A program made the translations under genes and the position numbers. A model generated the notes under the pieces. The model did not search any database and was not told where the DNA came from. It saw only the letters and a program-made list of their open reading frames with translations. Source: Roseiarcus sp963781895 (GTDB taxonomy: Bacteria > Pseudomonadota > Alphaproteobacteria > Rhizobiales > Beijerinckiaceae). Taken from it: a DNA stretch of 64,000 nucleotides. This document shows, piece by piece, positions 1 to 9,770 of this stretch. The stretch is taken from contig CAWAIM010000054.1 in the NCBI GenBank assembly GCA_963781895.1, forward strand, positions 205,384-269,383. Direction: 5' to 3'. The number at the start of each line of letters is the position of its first letter. The stretch's first letter is position 1.

Positions 1-1022
1 GTCCCATCCGGGAACGGCACGAGCGAGACCGGGCACCAGGCGCCGGCGGCTGCGAGCGTATCGTCCACGGCGGCGCCCACAAACTCGCCGAGTCGCGCTC
101 CGTCGCCCGTGGCGGACGGGACCGCAAGCGTCAGATGCTGCTCGTCGGCGGGGAACATGCGGCGACGGCGTTCGCGGTCGTGCGGAAAGCCCCCGGCCGC
201 GAGCACGACGCCTCGCCGGGCCCGCACCTGCGTTTGTCCGTCGGCGCCGCGCAGCACCGCGCCAGACACGGCGCCTCCCTCCTGCAGCAGCCGCACCGCC
301 GGCGACGAGGCGCGCAGCTCCACGCCGAGGTCGACGGCCGAGCGCAGCAGCCGTCCGATCAGCGCCAGCCCGTTGCGCAACTGCATGCCGCGCCGGTGCA
401 AGGCGAGATCGACCAAGTGCCGCCCAAAGCGATTGGCGACATGGACAAAGGCGCGCGGCGACCTGGTCACGTTCATGAACGCCGCGAGGTCGGGCCCGGC
501 CTGTATGGTCAGGCCCATGAACGTCGTCTCGCGCATGGGCTTGCGCAGTCTGTGGACGAGACCGCCCAGCCCGCGCGCGTCGTATGGCGCCGCGATGACC
601 GATCGGCCGCCGGCGCCGGCCCCGGGAGCGTCGCCGTAGGTGTCGGGGATCTTCAGACCCAGCTCGAACTGAACCGCGGTGTTGTCCTCGAAGAACGCCA
701 CCATATGCGGGGCGGCCTCGAGGAAGGCGTCCACCTTGGCTTCATTGAAGTTGTTGCCGAGCACGTGGCGCAGATAGGCGCGCGGGGCTTCAGGATCCTC
801 GACGACGCCGGCCCGCCGAGCCAGCGGGTTTCGCGGCGTCCACATCCATCCGCCGGACCAAGCGGTCGTGCCGCCGAGCACCGGCTCCTTCTCGGCGACG
901 ATCACTTTCAGGCCGTGCCACGCCGCGGTCACCGCGGCCGAAAGGCCGCCCGCTCCCGAGCCTATGACCAGCAAATCGCACTCGATTTGCGTGGCCGGTC
1001 CCGTTTCAGCCGACTTGGCGAT
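1..1022 (-). CDS. FAD-dependent dehydrogenase (fumarate reductase / 3-ketosteroid dehydrogenase-like flavoprotein), 3' end outside window
   Basis: About 340 residues are visible, and the gene runs off the left edge. Near the N-terminus is a dinucleotide-binding fold, LLVIGSGAGGLSAAV, followed by EKEPVLGGTTAWSGG. This is the pattern of the FAD-binding-2 family (fumarate reductase and 3-ketosteroid dehydrogenase flavoproteins). A second conserved stretch, GVVLAAGGFPHD, and AAAGAWCPVSLV near the edge match the same family. No ATG, GTG or TTG lies at a sensible place: the reading frame is closed by a TGA upstream, and the codon placed correctly behind the ribosome-binding site GGGAGG is ATC (1022-1020). 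Either ATC is used as the start or a G was read as C. The substrate cannot be told from sequence. It is transcribed in the same direction as the ribokinase gene upstream of it. Confidence 0.8.
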   Translation of the reverse strand, partial: MAKSAETGPATQIECDLLVIGSGAGGLSAAVTAAWHGLKVIVAEKEPVLGGTTAWSGGWMWTPRNPLARRAGVVEDPEAPRAYLRHVLGNNFNEAKVDAFLEAAPHMVAFFEDNTAVQFELGLKIPDTYGDAPGAGAGGRSVIAAPYDARGLGGLVHRLRKPMRETTFMGLTIQAGPDLAAFMNVTRSPRAFVHVANRFGRHLVDLALHRRGMQLRNGLALIGRLLRSAVDLGVELRASSPAVRLLQEGGAVSGAVLRGADGQTQVRARRGVVLAAGGFPHDRERRRRMFPADEQHLTLAVPSATGDGARLGEFVGAAVDDTLAAAGAWCPVSLVPFPDG

Positions 1023-1102
1023 GCCTTCACCTCCCGCTCACGATACTCCCACCCGCGCCTACGGACGCAAAGAGACTTCAACGACCCGATCGCGTTTTGA
1101 GC

Positions 1103-2053
1103 CTAGCGCCGCGCCGCGTCGAGCGCCCGGCAAAACGCCGCGAATTGGGCCTCGGTCGCATAGGCCTTCTGGGTTCCGCGCCGGGTGACGGAGTCGGCGG
1201 CGTAGCGGGCGGCGAGATCGAGCGCCGCCTCGAGGTCGAGGCCGCCGGCGAAATAGCGCGCGAAGCTGCCGACGAACGCGTCCCCCGCCCCGGTGGTGTC
1301 CACGGGTTCGACGCGGACCGGCGCAATGCGGCGAACGCTCGAGGCGGTCGTCAGGAGAGCGCCGCGCGAACCGAGCGTGACGATCACCGTCTCGACGCCC
1401 TTGTCGATCAGGCTCCGCGCCGCCTTGCCGATCTCCTGCTCCGTGCCGACCGGCATGCCGGTCAGGATCGCCAGCTCCGTCTCGTTGGGAACGAAGAAGC
1501 TCACGTCGCGAACCCGTTCGGGATCGAGCTCCGGCGTCGCCGGCGCCGGGTTCAAAACCGTCCTTACGCCGTGCCGTTTGCCGAAGGCGATCGCGGCGTA
1601 GACGGTCTCCAGCGGGATTTCGAGTTGCAGCAGGATCAGATCGCAGGCCTTCAAGTCCTCGCCCGCGCGCTCGACGTCCGCCGGCGAAAGGTCGGAATTG
1701 GCTCCCTTGACGATCAGGATCGAGTTCTCGCCCGACGGCTCGACCATGATCGGAGCGACGCCGCTGGAGCGGCCGGCGACCCGCTTGACATATCTCGTGT
1801 CGACGCCCGCGAGCGCGAGATTCTTGATCGTGTTGTCGGCGAACATGTCGTCGCCGACCGCGGTCACCATCAGGACCGAAGCGCCCAGCCTGGCCGCGGC
1901 GACCGCCTGATTGGCGCCTTTGCCGCCGTGGCCCATCTCGAAGCGGGGCGCTTCGACCGTCTCGCCCCTGACCGGCATGCGGTCCACGTAGGTCACGAGA
2001 TCGACCATGTTGCTGCCGACGACGGCGATGCGCGGCTCGCGGCTGCTGTTCAT
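1103..2053 (-). CDS. rbsK: Ribokinase (PfkB family carbohydrate kinase)
   Basis: 316 residues, the usual ribokinase length. It phosphorylates ribose or a related sugar with ATP in the cytoplasm. PfkB signature 1 is seen as GGKGANQA at residues 43-50. NETE is at 190-193. Signature 2, DTTGAGDAF, is at 252-260 and contains the catalytic base Asp258. The substrate-side residues GSNMVDLV near the N-terminus are ribokinase-like rather than fructokinase-like. The start is ATG with a purine-rich GGGGGGA upstream. The gene is divergent from the sugar ABC transporter ATPase 120 bp away, so the two probably serve the same imported sugar or nucleoside-derived ribose. Ribokinase is favoured, but a closely related sugar kinase is possible. 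Confidence 0.88.
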   Translation of the reverse strand: MNSSREPRIAVVGSNMVDLVTYVDRMPVRGETVEAPRFEMGHGGKGANQAVAAARLGASVLMVTAVGDDMFADNTIKNLALAGVDTRYVKRVAGRSSGVAPIMVEPSGENSILIVKGANSDLSPADVERAGEDLKACDLILLQLEIPLETVYAAIAFGKRHGVRTVLNPAPATPELDPERVRDVSFFVPNETELAILTGMPVGTEQEIGKAARSLIDKGVETVIVTLGSRGALLTTASSVRRIAPVRVEPVDTTGAGDAFVGSFARYFAGGLDLEAALDLAARYAADSVTRRGTQKAYATEAQFAAFCRALDAARR

Positions 2054-2173
2054 GCCCTATCCCCCCTTCGAGTCGCCGCCCGAGCGAAGCGTCTCGACGG
2101 CCGGCTGGCGATCCAATACGCTGACGCTCGAGATGTGCGAGGTCAGCGCGCATTGCGCGAGGGGAAAAGAAGA
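2054..2173. promoter_or_regulatory. Divergent promoter region, ribokinase / sugar ABC transporter
   Basis: The 120 bp between two divergent starts must hold both promoters. GGGGAAAAGAAGA just before 2174 could serve as the ribosome-binding site for the ATPase gene. I see no clear operator palindrome. Confidence 0.4.
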
Positions 2174-3241
2174 ATGGCTTCGGTAGACGTTGTCAACGTG
2201 CGAAAGTCCTACGGCGTCGTCGAGGTCATCCATGGCGTGTCGATCGCAATCGCCGACGGCGAATTCGTCACCCTGGTCGGCCCTTCCGGTTGTGGCAAGT
2301 CGACGCTGCTGCGCATGATCGCCGGACTCGAGTCGATCGGGGAGGGAAAGATCAAAATCGGCGATCGCGTGGTCAACCAGCTCGCGCCGAAGGACCGCGA
2401 CATCGCGATGGTGTTTCAGAACTATGCGCTGTACCCGCACAAGACGGTGGCCGAGAACATGAGCTTCGGCCTCAAACTTCGGCATACGCCCAAAGCGGAG
2501 ATTCAGGCGCGGGTCAAGCGCGCGGCGGAGATCCTCGATGTCTCGCCCTATCTCTCGCGCTATCCGCGCCAGCTGTCCGGCGGCCAGCGGCAGCGGGTGG
2601 CGATGGGGCGCGCGATTGTTCGCGATCCCAAGGTCTTCCTGTTCGATGAGCCGCTTTCCAATCTCGACGCCAAGCTGCGCGTGCAGATGCGGGCCGAAAT
2701 CAAGGAGCTGCATCAGCGGCTGAAGACCACGACGATCTACGTCACCCACGATCAGGTCGAAGCGATGACGATGGCGGACCGCATCGTCGTCATGCGCGAC
2801 GGGGTCGTCGAACAGGCGGGATTGCCGCTCGACCTTTACGACCGGCCGGCGACTCTCTTCGTCGCCGGTTTCATCGGCTCGCCGGCGATGAACCTGTTGA
2901 AGGGCTCGATCCGCGCCAACGGCAACCTGTCTTTCGTGACCGACGGCGGCGCGGAGTTGCCGCTCAGATCCGCGCCGAGCGGAATGGAGGGCCGACCCTG
3001 CGTCTACGGATTCCGCCCCGAACACTTGTCGCTCGCCGGCGGCGGCCCGGTGAAGGCCCAGGTCTCGGTCGTCGAGCCGACCGGCTCGGAAACCCAGGTC
3101 TTCGCCAATCTCGGCGGGGACAAGATCGTCGGCGTGTTTCGCGAGCGGATCACGGCCAAACCGGGCGAGACCCTTTCGCTCTTGCCGGACCTCGGTTCGA
3201 TCCACCTGTTCGACGCTGAAACCGGTCTGCGGCTGGAGTGA
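2174..3241 (+). CDS. Sugar ABC transporter ATP-binding protein (MalK/UgpC type)
   Basis: 355 residues. This is the energising subunit of a carbohydrate importer at the inner face of the membrane. Walker A is GPSGCGKST (36-44), the Q-loop lies at FQNYALYPH (81-89), the signature LSGGQ is at 134-138, Walker B VFLFDEP at 154-160 and the switch His at THD (191-193). About 110 C-terminal residues form the TOBE/OB regulatory region typical of MalK, UgpC and SmoK proteins. The start ATG at 2174 gives MASVDVVNVRKSYG, as in relatives; longer upstream reading is not supported. It is the first gene of an operon with the binding protein and two permeases that follow. The ATPase alone does not identify the transported sugar. 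Confidence 0.93.
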   Translation: MASVDVVNVRKSYGVVEVIHGVSIAIADGEFVTLVGPSGCGKSTLLRMIAGLESIGEGKIKIGDRVVNQLAPKDRDIAMVFQNYALYPHKTVAENMSFGLKLRHTPKAEIQARVKRAAEILDVSPYLSRYPRQLSGGQRQRVAMGRAIVRDPKVFLFDEPLSNLDAKLRVQMRAEIKELHQRLKTTTIYVTHDQVEAMTMADRIVVMRDGVVEQAGLPLDLYDRPATLFVAGFIGSPAMNLLKGSIRANGNLSFVTDGGAELPLRSAPSGMEGRPCVYGFRPEHLSLAGGGPVKAQVSVVEPTGSETQVFANLGGDKIVGVFRERITAKPGETLSLLPDLGSIHLFDAETGLRLE

Positions 3242-3455
3242 GGCGAACCGCCCGCGCCTCGCCGCCTGATTGACTTGTCGCGGAGCGCCCGCTTACTCTT
3301 CGCCCAAGCTGACGCCTCGTCCGCGCGCCTGGCCGTTTTTTCGGCCGCGGCCTCGGGCGGAGGTCAACGATCCGCGCCGTTCGCGATAGCGAGCGAGACG
3401 AGCGGCCGGCTTGGAGGATACGCTACGCTACAGACCGTGACCGGGAGGGTCGATT

Positions 3456-5124
3456 ATGCGCGTACGAGTCTACGAACAGCTTATGGCGATGCAGGCCAAT
3501 CGGCGCCAAGTGATCAAGGGGGCCGCAGGCGCGATGACCGCACTCGCCGCAAGCGGCCCTCTGGCCCTTTCGACGCGGCCCGCCTACGCGGCGGATAGCG
3601 TCGTCGCCCAGATCATGAAAATTCCGGGAGCCGGCAATGGATCGCCGACCGACGCCGATTGGCAGAAGGTCGGCGAACTTTGTCTCGGACCGACCAAGGC
3701 GAACGTTCAGCCCGGCGAATTCAAGGGGGTCGACTTCGCCTTCATGGGGCTCAACAACCAGAACCTGCACAATTTCCTGTTCCGCGGCTTCCTCAAGCCT
3801 TGGGAGGCCTATACCGGCGCGAATATCAAATGGATCGATCTTGCCCAGGCCGACTACAACGCGCGTCTGCAGCAATCGATCGCGACCGGCACCGTCGATT
3901 TCGACATCATTGAAATGGGCGCGCCGTTCGAGGGCGACATGGGCGTCAAGGACCTGCTTTCGGAGATGCCCGACTGGGTCAAGACGCAGATCGATTTCGA
4001 TGACTACGTCAACTATCTGAAGCCGCCGGTCGGAACCTGGAACGGCAAGATCCATCGCGTCACCATCGACAGCGACTGCCACACGCTCAACTTCCGCACC
4101 GACGTCTTCTCCGATCCCGACCTCGCCAAGCAGTGGAAGGATTCGAAGGAAAAGGCCGGCCTGGATGAGTGGGGGCCGCCGAAGACCTGGCAGCAGGTGC
4201 AGGCCGTGACCAAGTTCCTCAAGGGCAAGAAGGTCGGCGGCAAGGACGTCTATGGCTTCCTCGATCAGCCCAAGCCCTGGGGCGGGTTCGGCTTCTATTT
4301 CCTCGCCAGCCGCGCCACGGCCTACGCCAAATATCCCGGCGAAAAGAACTGGCTGTTCGATGAGAACATGAAGCCGCAGGTCAACAACCCCGCGTTCGTG
4401 CGCGCCATTCAGGACGTGGTCGACGCCCTGCCCTACGAACCGGCTGATCAGATTAACGCCGATCCTGACACGACCGTGTTTCCAACAGTTCGTCGTCGGC
4501 ACAGGCTCACTGCTGGAATGGTGGGGTGACATGGCACGATACGCGAGGACGAGCGACACGGCAACTGTCGGCGACGTCATCGATTTCGACATTTTGCCGG
4601 CGTCAGACGACGTCTACAATTTTCGGACGCAAAAGTGGGAGAAGCTCGCGAGCGGGCCGAACCATGCGCCCAACATGGCCTACCTCGGTTGGGGCATCTA
4701 CGTGATGAAGGCTGTCGACAGCGATCCCAAGCGCCAAAAGGCCGCCTGGAGCGCGGCGGCGCATCTTGGCGGCAAGGACCTGTCGATGTGGACTGCGGCC
4801 TATCCCTCGGGATTCCAGCCCTACCGCAAGAGCCACACCAACATCGACCTGTGGGTGATGGCCGGCTACGATCGCAAATACATCACGTCCTACATGAACT
4901 CGCAGTCGACTTCCTACAACCACCCCAATTCGGCGATCGAGCCGCAGAATTCCAGGCATCTTCCAGTATTACAGCATCGCGGAGGACGAGCTCCAGAAGG
5001 TGTTCGCCGGAAAGGAGAAAGCCCAAGAGGGAGCCGACAATATTGCAGCAGCCTGGGACAAACTGACCGACAAGCTCGGGCGGGACAACCAGGTCAAGTA
5101 CTACGGATATCGATGGGCATCTAA
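3456..5124 (+). CDS. Sugar ABC transporter substrate-binding protein (frameshifted in this sequence)
   Basis: Reconstructed at about 550 residues. The N-terminus has a twin-arginine-like leader (NRRQVIKGAAG, then a hydrophobic stretch ending near RPAYAADS), so the mature protein is periplasmic. The body is an extracellular solute-binding protein family 1 fold with segments such as FRTDVFSDPDLAKQW, YGFLDQPKPWGG and MAYLGWGIYVM. The start ATG at 3456 follows GGGAGG at a good distance. Three single-base shifts break it: at about 4480 (one T too many in TTT), at about 4950, and at about 5100. After correction the protein ends in SMGI at 5124. It lies between the ATPase and the permeases and supplies ligand specificity, which I cannot name. 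Confidence 0.82.
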
Positions 5125-5288
5125 CCTGACCGGCGACAGAATCCTGCCGTCAGAGCTTATCCGTCCGCGGTGCGCCAGGCGACGCTCGCGGACGGAGCGC
5201 GGAACGGTGAGAAGCCATGGACGCAACGCCCATGACAGCCAGGGCGAACAAGGCGGAGTCGTGACCGGCGGCAAGCTTGAATCGGCGC

Positions 5289-6359
5289 ATGAGGACGTTC
5301 CGCCCGGCCGAGTTTCGTTGGGCAAGATCGTTTTCTGGGCTGATGTCGCTGCTGCTCGTCGGCATCGTGGCGCTGCAGTTGCTCAGCGCATTCGGAATCC
5401 TTTCGATCGGCTTTGCCGATTGGCGCCCGACGATGTTTGCATTTGTCGTTTGGGGCGTGGCGCTCGGCGTCGGTCAGGCGCTGGAACGCGGCGAGGTCGG
5501 CCAGCAAACGCTGTTTCTGTTGCCGGCGCTGCTGTTCACCGCCGCAATGGTGATCTTTCCGACCCTGTTCGGTCTCTACATCGCCTTCACCGACTGGAAT
5601 CTGAACGCCGAGTCCGGCCACCATTTCAACGGCCTCGACAATTTGCGCACGCTGTGGAGCAATTCGTATTTCTGGAACGCGCTGGGCAACATGGCGTTCT
5701 ACGTCTTGACCGTGCTGGTCCAATACGTGATCGCCTTCGGCCTCGCTTTGCTCCTCAATGCGGAGATTCGCGCGCGCAAGTTCTTCCGCGTGGCCTTTCT
5801 GTTGCCTTTCATGCTGAGCCCGGTCGCGGTCAGCTGGATGGTCGGCAAATCGATCATGGAGAATCGCTTCGGCCCCGCGGCGAGTTTCGCGCGATTTCTC
5901 GGTTGGGAACACCCGGCGTTTTTCACCTCCCCTTGGATCGCCAAGACCAGCATCGCGGTCATGGACAGCTGGGAGTGGATTCCGTTCATCGTGATCTTGC
6001 TGCTCGCCGGCCTGCAGGCCTTGCCCCTCGACGTGAAGGAGGCCGCCAGAGTCGACGGCGCCAATCGCTGGCAGTCGTTCTGGGAGATCACTTTTCCGCT
6101 GATGTTGCCAGTGAGCATGACGGCGATCGTGCTGCGCGTCATTTTCGAACTGAAGCTCGCCGATATTGTCATCAACGTCACTGCGGGCGGACCGGGAGGC
6201 GCGACCGACACGATTTCGAGCTTCATCTACCGTGAATACCGCGACCGCTCGAACGTCGGCTATGCGACGATGGTGGCGGAAGTCTATCTCGTGATCATCA
6301 TCATTTTTGTCAGTTTGCTGCTCAAGGCGACGGGACGATTCATGCAAAGGATGACCTGA
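5289..6359 (+). CDS. Sugar ABC transporter permease, first subunit (MalF/UgpA type)
   Basis: About 356 residues. The EAA loop that contacts the ATPase is clear (EAARVDGANRWQSFWEI, in the second half). About eight hydrophobic segments can be counted, two more than the basic six, because an N-terminal pair precedes the family core, as in larger MalF-like permeases. ATG at 5289 is used here, but an in-frame TTG at 5277 is equally possible and neither has a strong ribosome-binding site. The gene follows the binding protein by about 150 bp in which I see nothing else. It pairs with the next gene to form the membrane channel. Confidence 0.88.
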   Translation: MRTFRPAEFRWARSFSGLMSLLLVGIVALQLLSAFGILSIGFADWRPTMFAFVVWGVALGVGQALERGEVGQQTLFLLPALLFTAAMVIFPTLFGLYIAFTDWNLNAESGHHFNGLDNLRTLWSNSYFWNALGNMAFYVLTVLVQYVIAFGLALLLNAEIRARKFFRVAFLLPFMLSPVAVSWMVGKSIMENRFGPAASFARFLGWEHPAFFTSPWIAKTSIAVMDSWEWIPFIVILLLAGLQALPLDVKEAARVDGANRWQSFWEITFPLMLPVSMTAIVLRVIFELKLADIVINVTAGGPGGATDTISSFIYREYRDRSNVGYATMVAEVYLVIIIIFVSLLLKATGRFMQRMT

Positions 6360-6408
6360 TGAGGGGCGAGAATGGACTCGATCCGGGCGAGAAACAGGAA
6401 ACGGAGCG

Positions 6409-7348
6409 GTGACGATTGAAGCCGCCGCCGGCGCGCCGGCGCGAGAGCGGGAGTCAGATGCGACCGCGGCGAGATCGGCCGCCCGGGCGGCTGAGCGCGC
6501 CCTGATCTACGCCGCGCTGCTGATATGGACCTTCGTCGCCTTGTTCCCGCTCTACTGGACGTTCTCGACGTCCTTCAAGCTCGGCAGAGACGTAACCCAA
6601 GGTCATCTCATTCCGTGGATCGATTTCGCGCCGAGTTGGAAGGGATGGCAGTCGCTCGGTCTTTCGCCTGACACGATCTTCGCCACCTCGACGGTGCGCG
6701 ACGAATTTCTCAAGCGCTTCCTCAATAGCGCGATCTCCTCGATCGGCGCCTCCGCGTTGGCGGTGGCGATCGGCTCGCTCGCCGCCTACGGACTGAGCCG
6801 CTTCGAATACAATTTCCGCGGATGGGGAAACAAGGACATCTCGTTCTTCTTCCTGTCGCAGCTCGTCTTGCCGCCGGTCGTTCTGGCGATGCCGTTTCTT
6901 GTTCTCTACAAGGAACTGGCGCTGCTCGATACGAGGATCGGCCTTGTGCTGGTCTACACCCTCATGGTTCTGCCGATCGTCATATGGATCATGCGTGATC
7001 AGTTCGACACGATCCCGACCGAAATGGAGCAGGCCGCCCTCGTCGACGGCTGTTCGATTTGGGGCGCGTTCTTTCGCATCGTGCTGCCGATCGCGCTCCC
7101 GGGCATGGTCGCCGCGTTCATCCTGTCGCTGGTGCTGTGCTGGAATGAATATTTCTTCGCTTCCTTGCTGACCGGGTTCGACGCGCAGACGCTTGCCCGT
7201 CATGGTGGCGAGCCAGACCGGCTCGCAAGGGATTAATTGGTGGACCATGGCGGCGCTCTCCACCGCGGCGATCATGCCGCTCCTGCTGATCGGAGTGTTT
7301 CTCGAACGCTACATCGTCATGGGTCTGACGGCAGGCTCCGGGAAATAG
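6409..7348 (+). CDS. Sugar ABC transporter permease, second subunit (MalG/UgpE type; one frameshift)
   Basis: About 312 residues after correction. It has six membrane segments, with an EAA loop (EQAALVDGCSIWGAFFRI) placed as in MalG. The start is GTG at 6409 behind GGAAACGGAG. A shift at about 7192 (CTTGCCC for CTGCCC) makes the raw frame stop early. Reading on gives PVMVASQTGSQG, then a last membrane segment, and a natural end TAGSGK at 7348, the usual C-terminus of this family. It completes the importer with the three genes before it. Confidence 0.85.
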
Positions 7349-7485
7349 CCGGACCTCATCGCGATCGAGCGAATCGCAGGACGCCGACGCGGAAACCTGT
7401 CGACGTCGCGGCCCCGCATTTGGCGAGCATTATTCGCGCAGGCCCGACCTGACGACGAGACTCGAACCTTGACGGCCGGCCGCGT

Positions 7486-8289
7486 TCAGACTTGTGAGGG
7501 CGTGAAGCGCGCGATGAGCTCGTGCGAGTCGCCCGGATATGTCAGTTTGACATGCGTCACCGCCTGATCGCCGCTCCAGGTGCGCCGTTCGATGACCAGG
7601 CAAGCCGAGCCTTCGTCGATCCGCAATGTCGAGGCGGTTCCAGGGCTCGCCTGCGCAGCGCTAATTCGATGCTCGGCCGACGTCCATGGAACGCGGCTGA
7701 TCAGCCATGCGCCAGGCGTAATTGCGGCGAACGTCTCGCTTTCGACATCCGGCACAGCGGCAAGATTGATGAGCCGCTCCTCGAGACAAAATGGCCGCTG
7801 CGCCGCATCGTGCCGGCACATGACCGCAAGAACGCGGTCGTTTGCTCCCACGGCGATCAAGTCTCGGTCGACGCGCGTGGCGCGACGTTTGCGACGCGCG
7901 AGAACTTCGTACCGATACCGCAAGCCTAGCGCCGCGACTTCGGCGCCGACATCGCGGATTTCGATCACCGCGGACTGCGCGTGCGGTCGGGCGACAAAGC
8001 TGCCCGCCTTGCGCCGCCTTTCGATGAGCCCGGCGCTGGCGAGTCGCCAAAGCGCCTTGCTCACCGTCATGCGCGAGCAGCAGTAGCGAACGGTCAATTC
8101 GTGCTCGAACGGAATTCGTCGCCCCGGCGGCCACTCGCCCGAGAGAATGCGCGCTTCGATGTCGGTCAGGATTCTCTGATGTAACGATGATGGGTTCGCT
8201 CTCTGGGAAGAGCGCTTGGTCGTGGAGCGCGCCGACTTTGCGGCACGAAGCGGATCCGCGCTCCGATCGGATTCACGGCTTTCCGTCAT
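7486..8289 (-). CDS. hutC: Histidine utilisation repressor HutC (GntR family)
   Basis: 267 residues. An N-terminal GntR winged helix (residues about 38-105; LHQRILTDIEARILSGEWPP and RMTVSKALWRLASAGLIERR) is followed by a UTRA ligand-binding domain (about 115-262). HutC proteins bind operators of hut genes and are released by urocanate; that is family knowledge. The ATG at 8289 is preferred to upstream codons because it begins 13 bp after hutF and leaves a normal N-terminus. It is last in a minus-strand hutF-hutC unit, facing the hutIHGU operon across a shared control region. Confidence 0.9.
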   Translation of the reverse strand: MTESRESDRSADPLRAAKSARSTTKRSSQRANPSSLHQRILTDIEARILSGEWPPGRRIPFEHELTVRYCCSRMTVSKALWRLASAGLIERRRKAGSFVARPHAQSAVIEIRDVGAEVAALGLRYRYEVLARRKRRATRVDRDLIAVGANDRVLAVMCRHDAAQRPFCLEERLINLAAVPDVESETFAAITPGAWLISRVPWTSAEHRISAAQASPGTASTLRIDEGSACLVIERRTWSGDQAVTHVKLTYPGDSHELIARFTPSQV

Positions 8290-8302
8290 GCCTCGGCCAC
8301 GC

Positions 8303-9662
8303 TCAGCGCTCGCACAGCTTGCGCATCGTCGCCTTGAATTTTTCGGCGATCTGGTCTCTGGACCGATGCTCGCCGTCGACGACGACCTTGCGTCCTCCGC
8401 TCCAGACGCAGTCCACGAGTCCATTGCCGACGCTGAATATCCACGCATCGAGAATCTGGTCATCGACCTTCCCGGCCAGCGTCGGGTGATCGCTGCGCAG
8501 CGACATCATGTCCGCAACCGCGCCGACCGCGAGCCGCCCGGAGCGGCGCGCCAACGCTTGCGCCCCGCCGGACCAGACGGCGTCCAGCATCGCGCGACCG
8601 CTCGATCCGCCCGGCGGAGCGCAGACGTTGCGCGCCATTTCACGCAAGCGCTGGGCATACTCGAGCTGACGCAACTCCGCGGCGACTCCGATCGAGATAT
8701 TCGAATCGGAGCCAACGCCATAGCGCCCTGCCGAATCGGAGGTATTCGGACGCGTTGAAGATTCCGTCGCCGAGATTGGCTTCCGTCACGGGACAAAGGC
8801 CGGCGACCGCGCCGGAACGCGCCAGGCCGCGCGTCTCCTCGTCGTTCATATGCGTCGCGTGCACGAGACACCAGCGATCATCGACCGCTGCATGATCGAG
8901 CAGCCAACGCACCGGAGGCGCTCCCGACCAGGCGATGCAGTCTTCGACTTCCCTGATCTGCTCGGCCGCGTGGATATGGATCGGCGCGCCCTCGGCGATC
9001 GAAACGACTTCCGCGAGTTCGCCCGGGGTTACGGCGCGCAGGCTATGCGGCGCAATTCCGACCGCCTCGCCGGGCGCGTCCTTGACCAGGCCGCGGCAGT
9101 CGTCAATCAGGCGAGCGAAGGAGGTCACATCGCTGATGAACCGCCTCTGTTCCGGCTTCGGCGGCGCTCCGCCGAACGTAGAATGCGCGTAGAACACCGG
9201 CAGCAGCGTCAACCCGATGCCTACGCGTCGCGCCGCCGCGACGATTCGTCCCGCCATCTCCGCGCGCGATGCGTAGGTCGATCCGTCGGGAGCGTGGTGG
9301 AGATAGTGGAATTCGGCGACGGCGGCGAAACCCGCCTCCAACATCTCGACATAGACTTGCGCGGCGACGGCCTCGACGTCGTCAGGCGTCATCGTCAGCG
9401 CAAAACGATACATCGTCTCGCGCCAGGTCCAGAACGTGTCTCTTCCCTCGCCGTGGAATTCGGCAAGGCCCGCCATGCCGCGCTGGAACGCATGGCAGTG
9501 CAAGTTTGCCGACGCCGGCGTCAGGATCGCATGGCGTTCGTCCTCGCCGCCGGGCGCGGCGCCGAATTCCAGGGCGGCGATCGTCTCGCCCTCGATCGTC
9601 ACCCGCACGCCAGATTTCCAGCCGTCCGGAGTCAAGGCCTTCGCGGCATGAATGACAGGCAC
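8303..9662 (-). CDS. hutF: Formimidoylglutamate deiminase HutF (one frameshift)
   Basis: About 452 residues. It converts N-formimino-L-glutamate to N-formyl-L-glutamate and ammonia, the step that commits histidine breakdown to the two-step route finished by HutG. It is an amidohydrolase: metal ligands are seen in NLHCHAFQRG (His55, His57), APIHIHAAEQ, LVHATHMND and DSNISIG. The start is GTG at 9662. A single-base shift near 8725 (in GGCAGGGCGCTATGG on the plus strand) separates the N-terminal three quarters from the C-terminal part GVGSDSNISIGVAAELRQLE. It is divergent from hutI and in line with hutC. Confidence 0.9.
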
Positions 9663-9721
9663 CGTTCGCCTTGCTCCTGGCGGGAGGACAAGCCTGTCGG
9701 CGGCTTGCCTTTCGGACAGAT

Positions 9722-9733
9722 ATGTCTATACAT
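9722..9733. promoter_or_regulatory. Candidate HutC operator between hutF and hutI
   Basis: ATGTCTATACAT is nearly a perfect palindrome (ATGT-n-TA-n-ACAT) and lies in the only gap between the divergent hut operons. It resembles the TGTATATACA core described for HutC sites in other proteobacteria. The position allows one bound repressor to close both promoters. Function is inferred. Confidence 0.55.
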
Positions 9734-9770
9734 TAAAACATAGGCGGGAGGAAGCTGCAAAGCGGTCACG

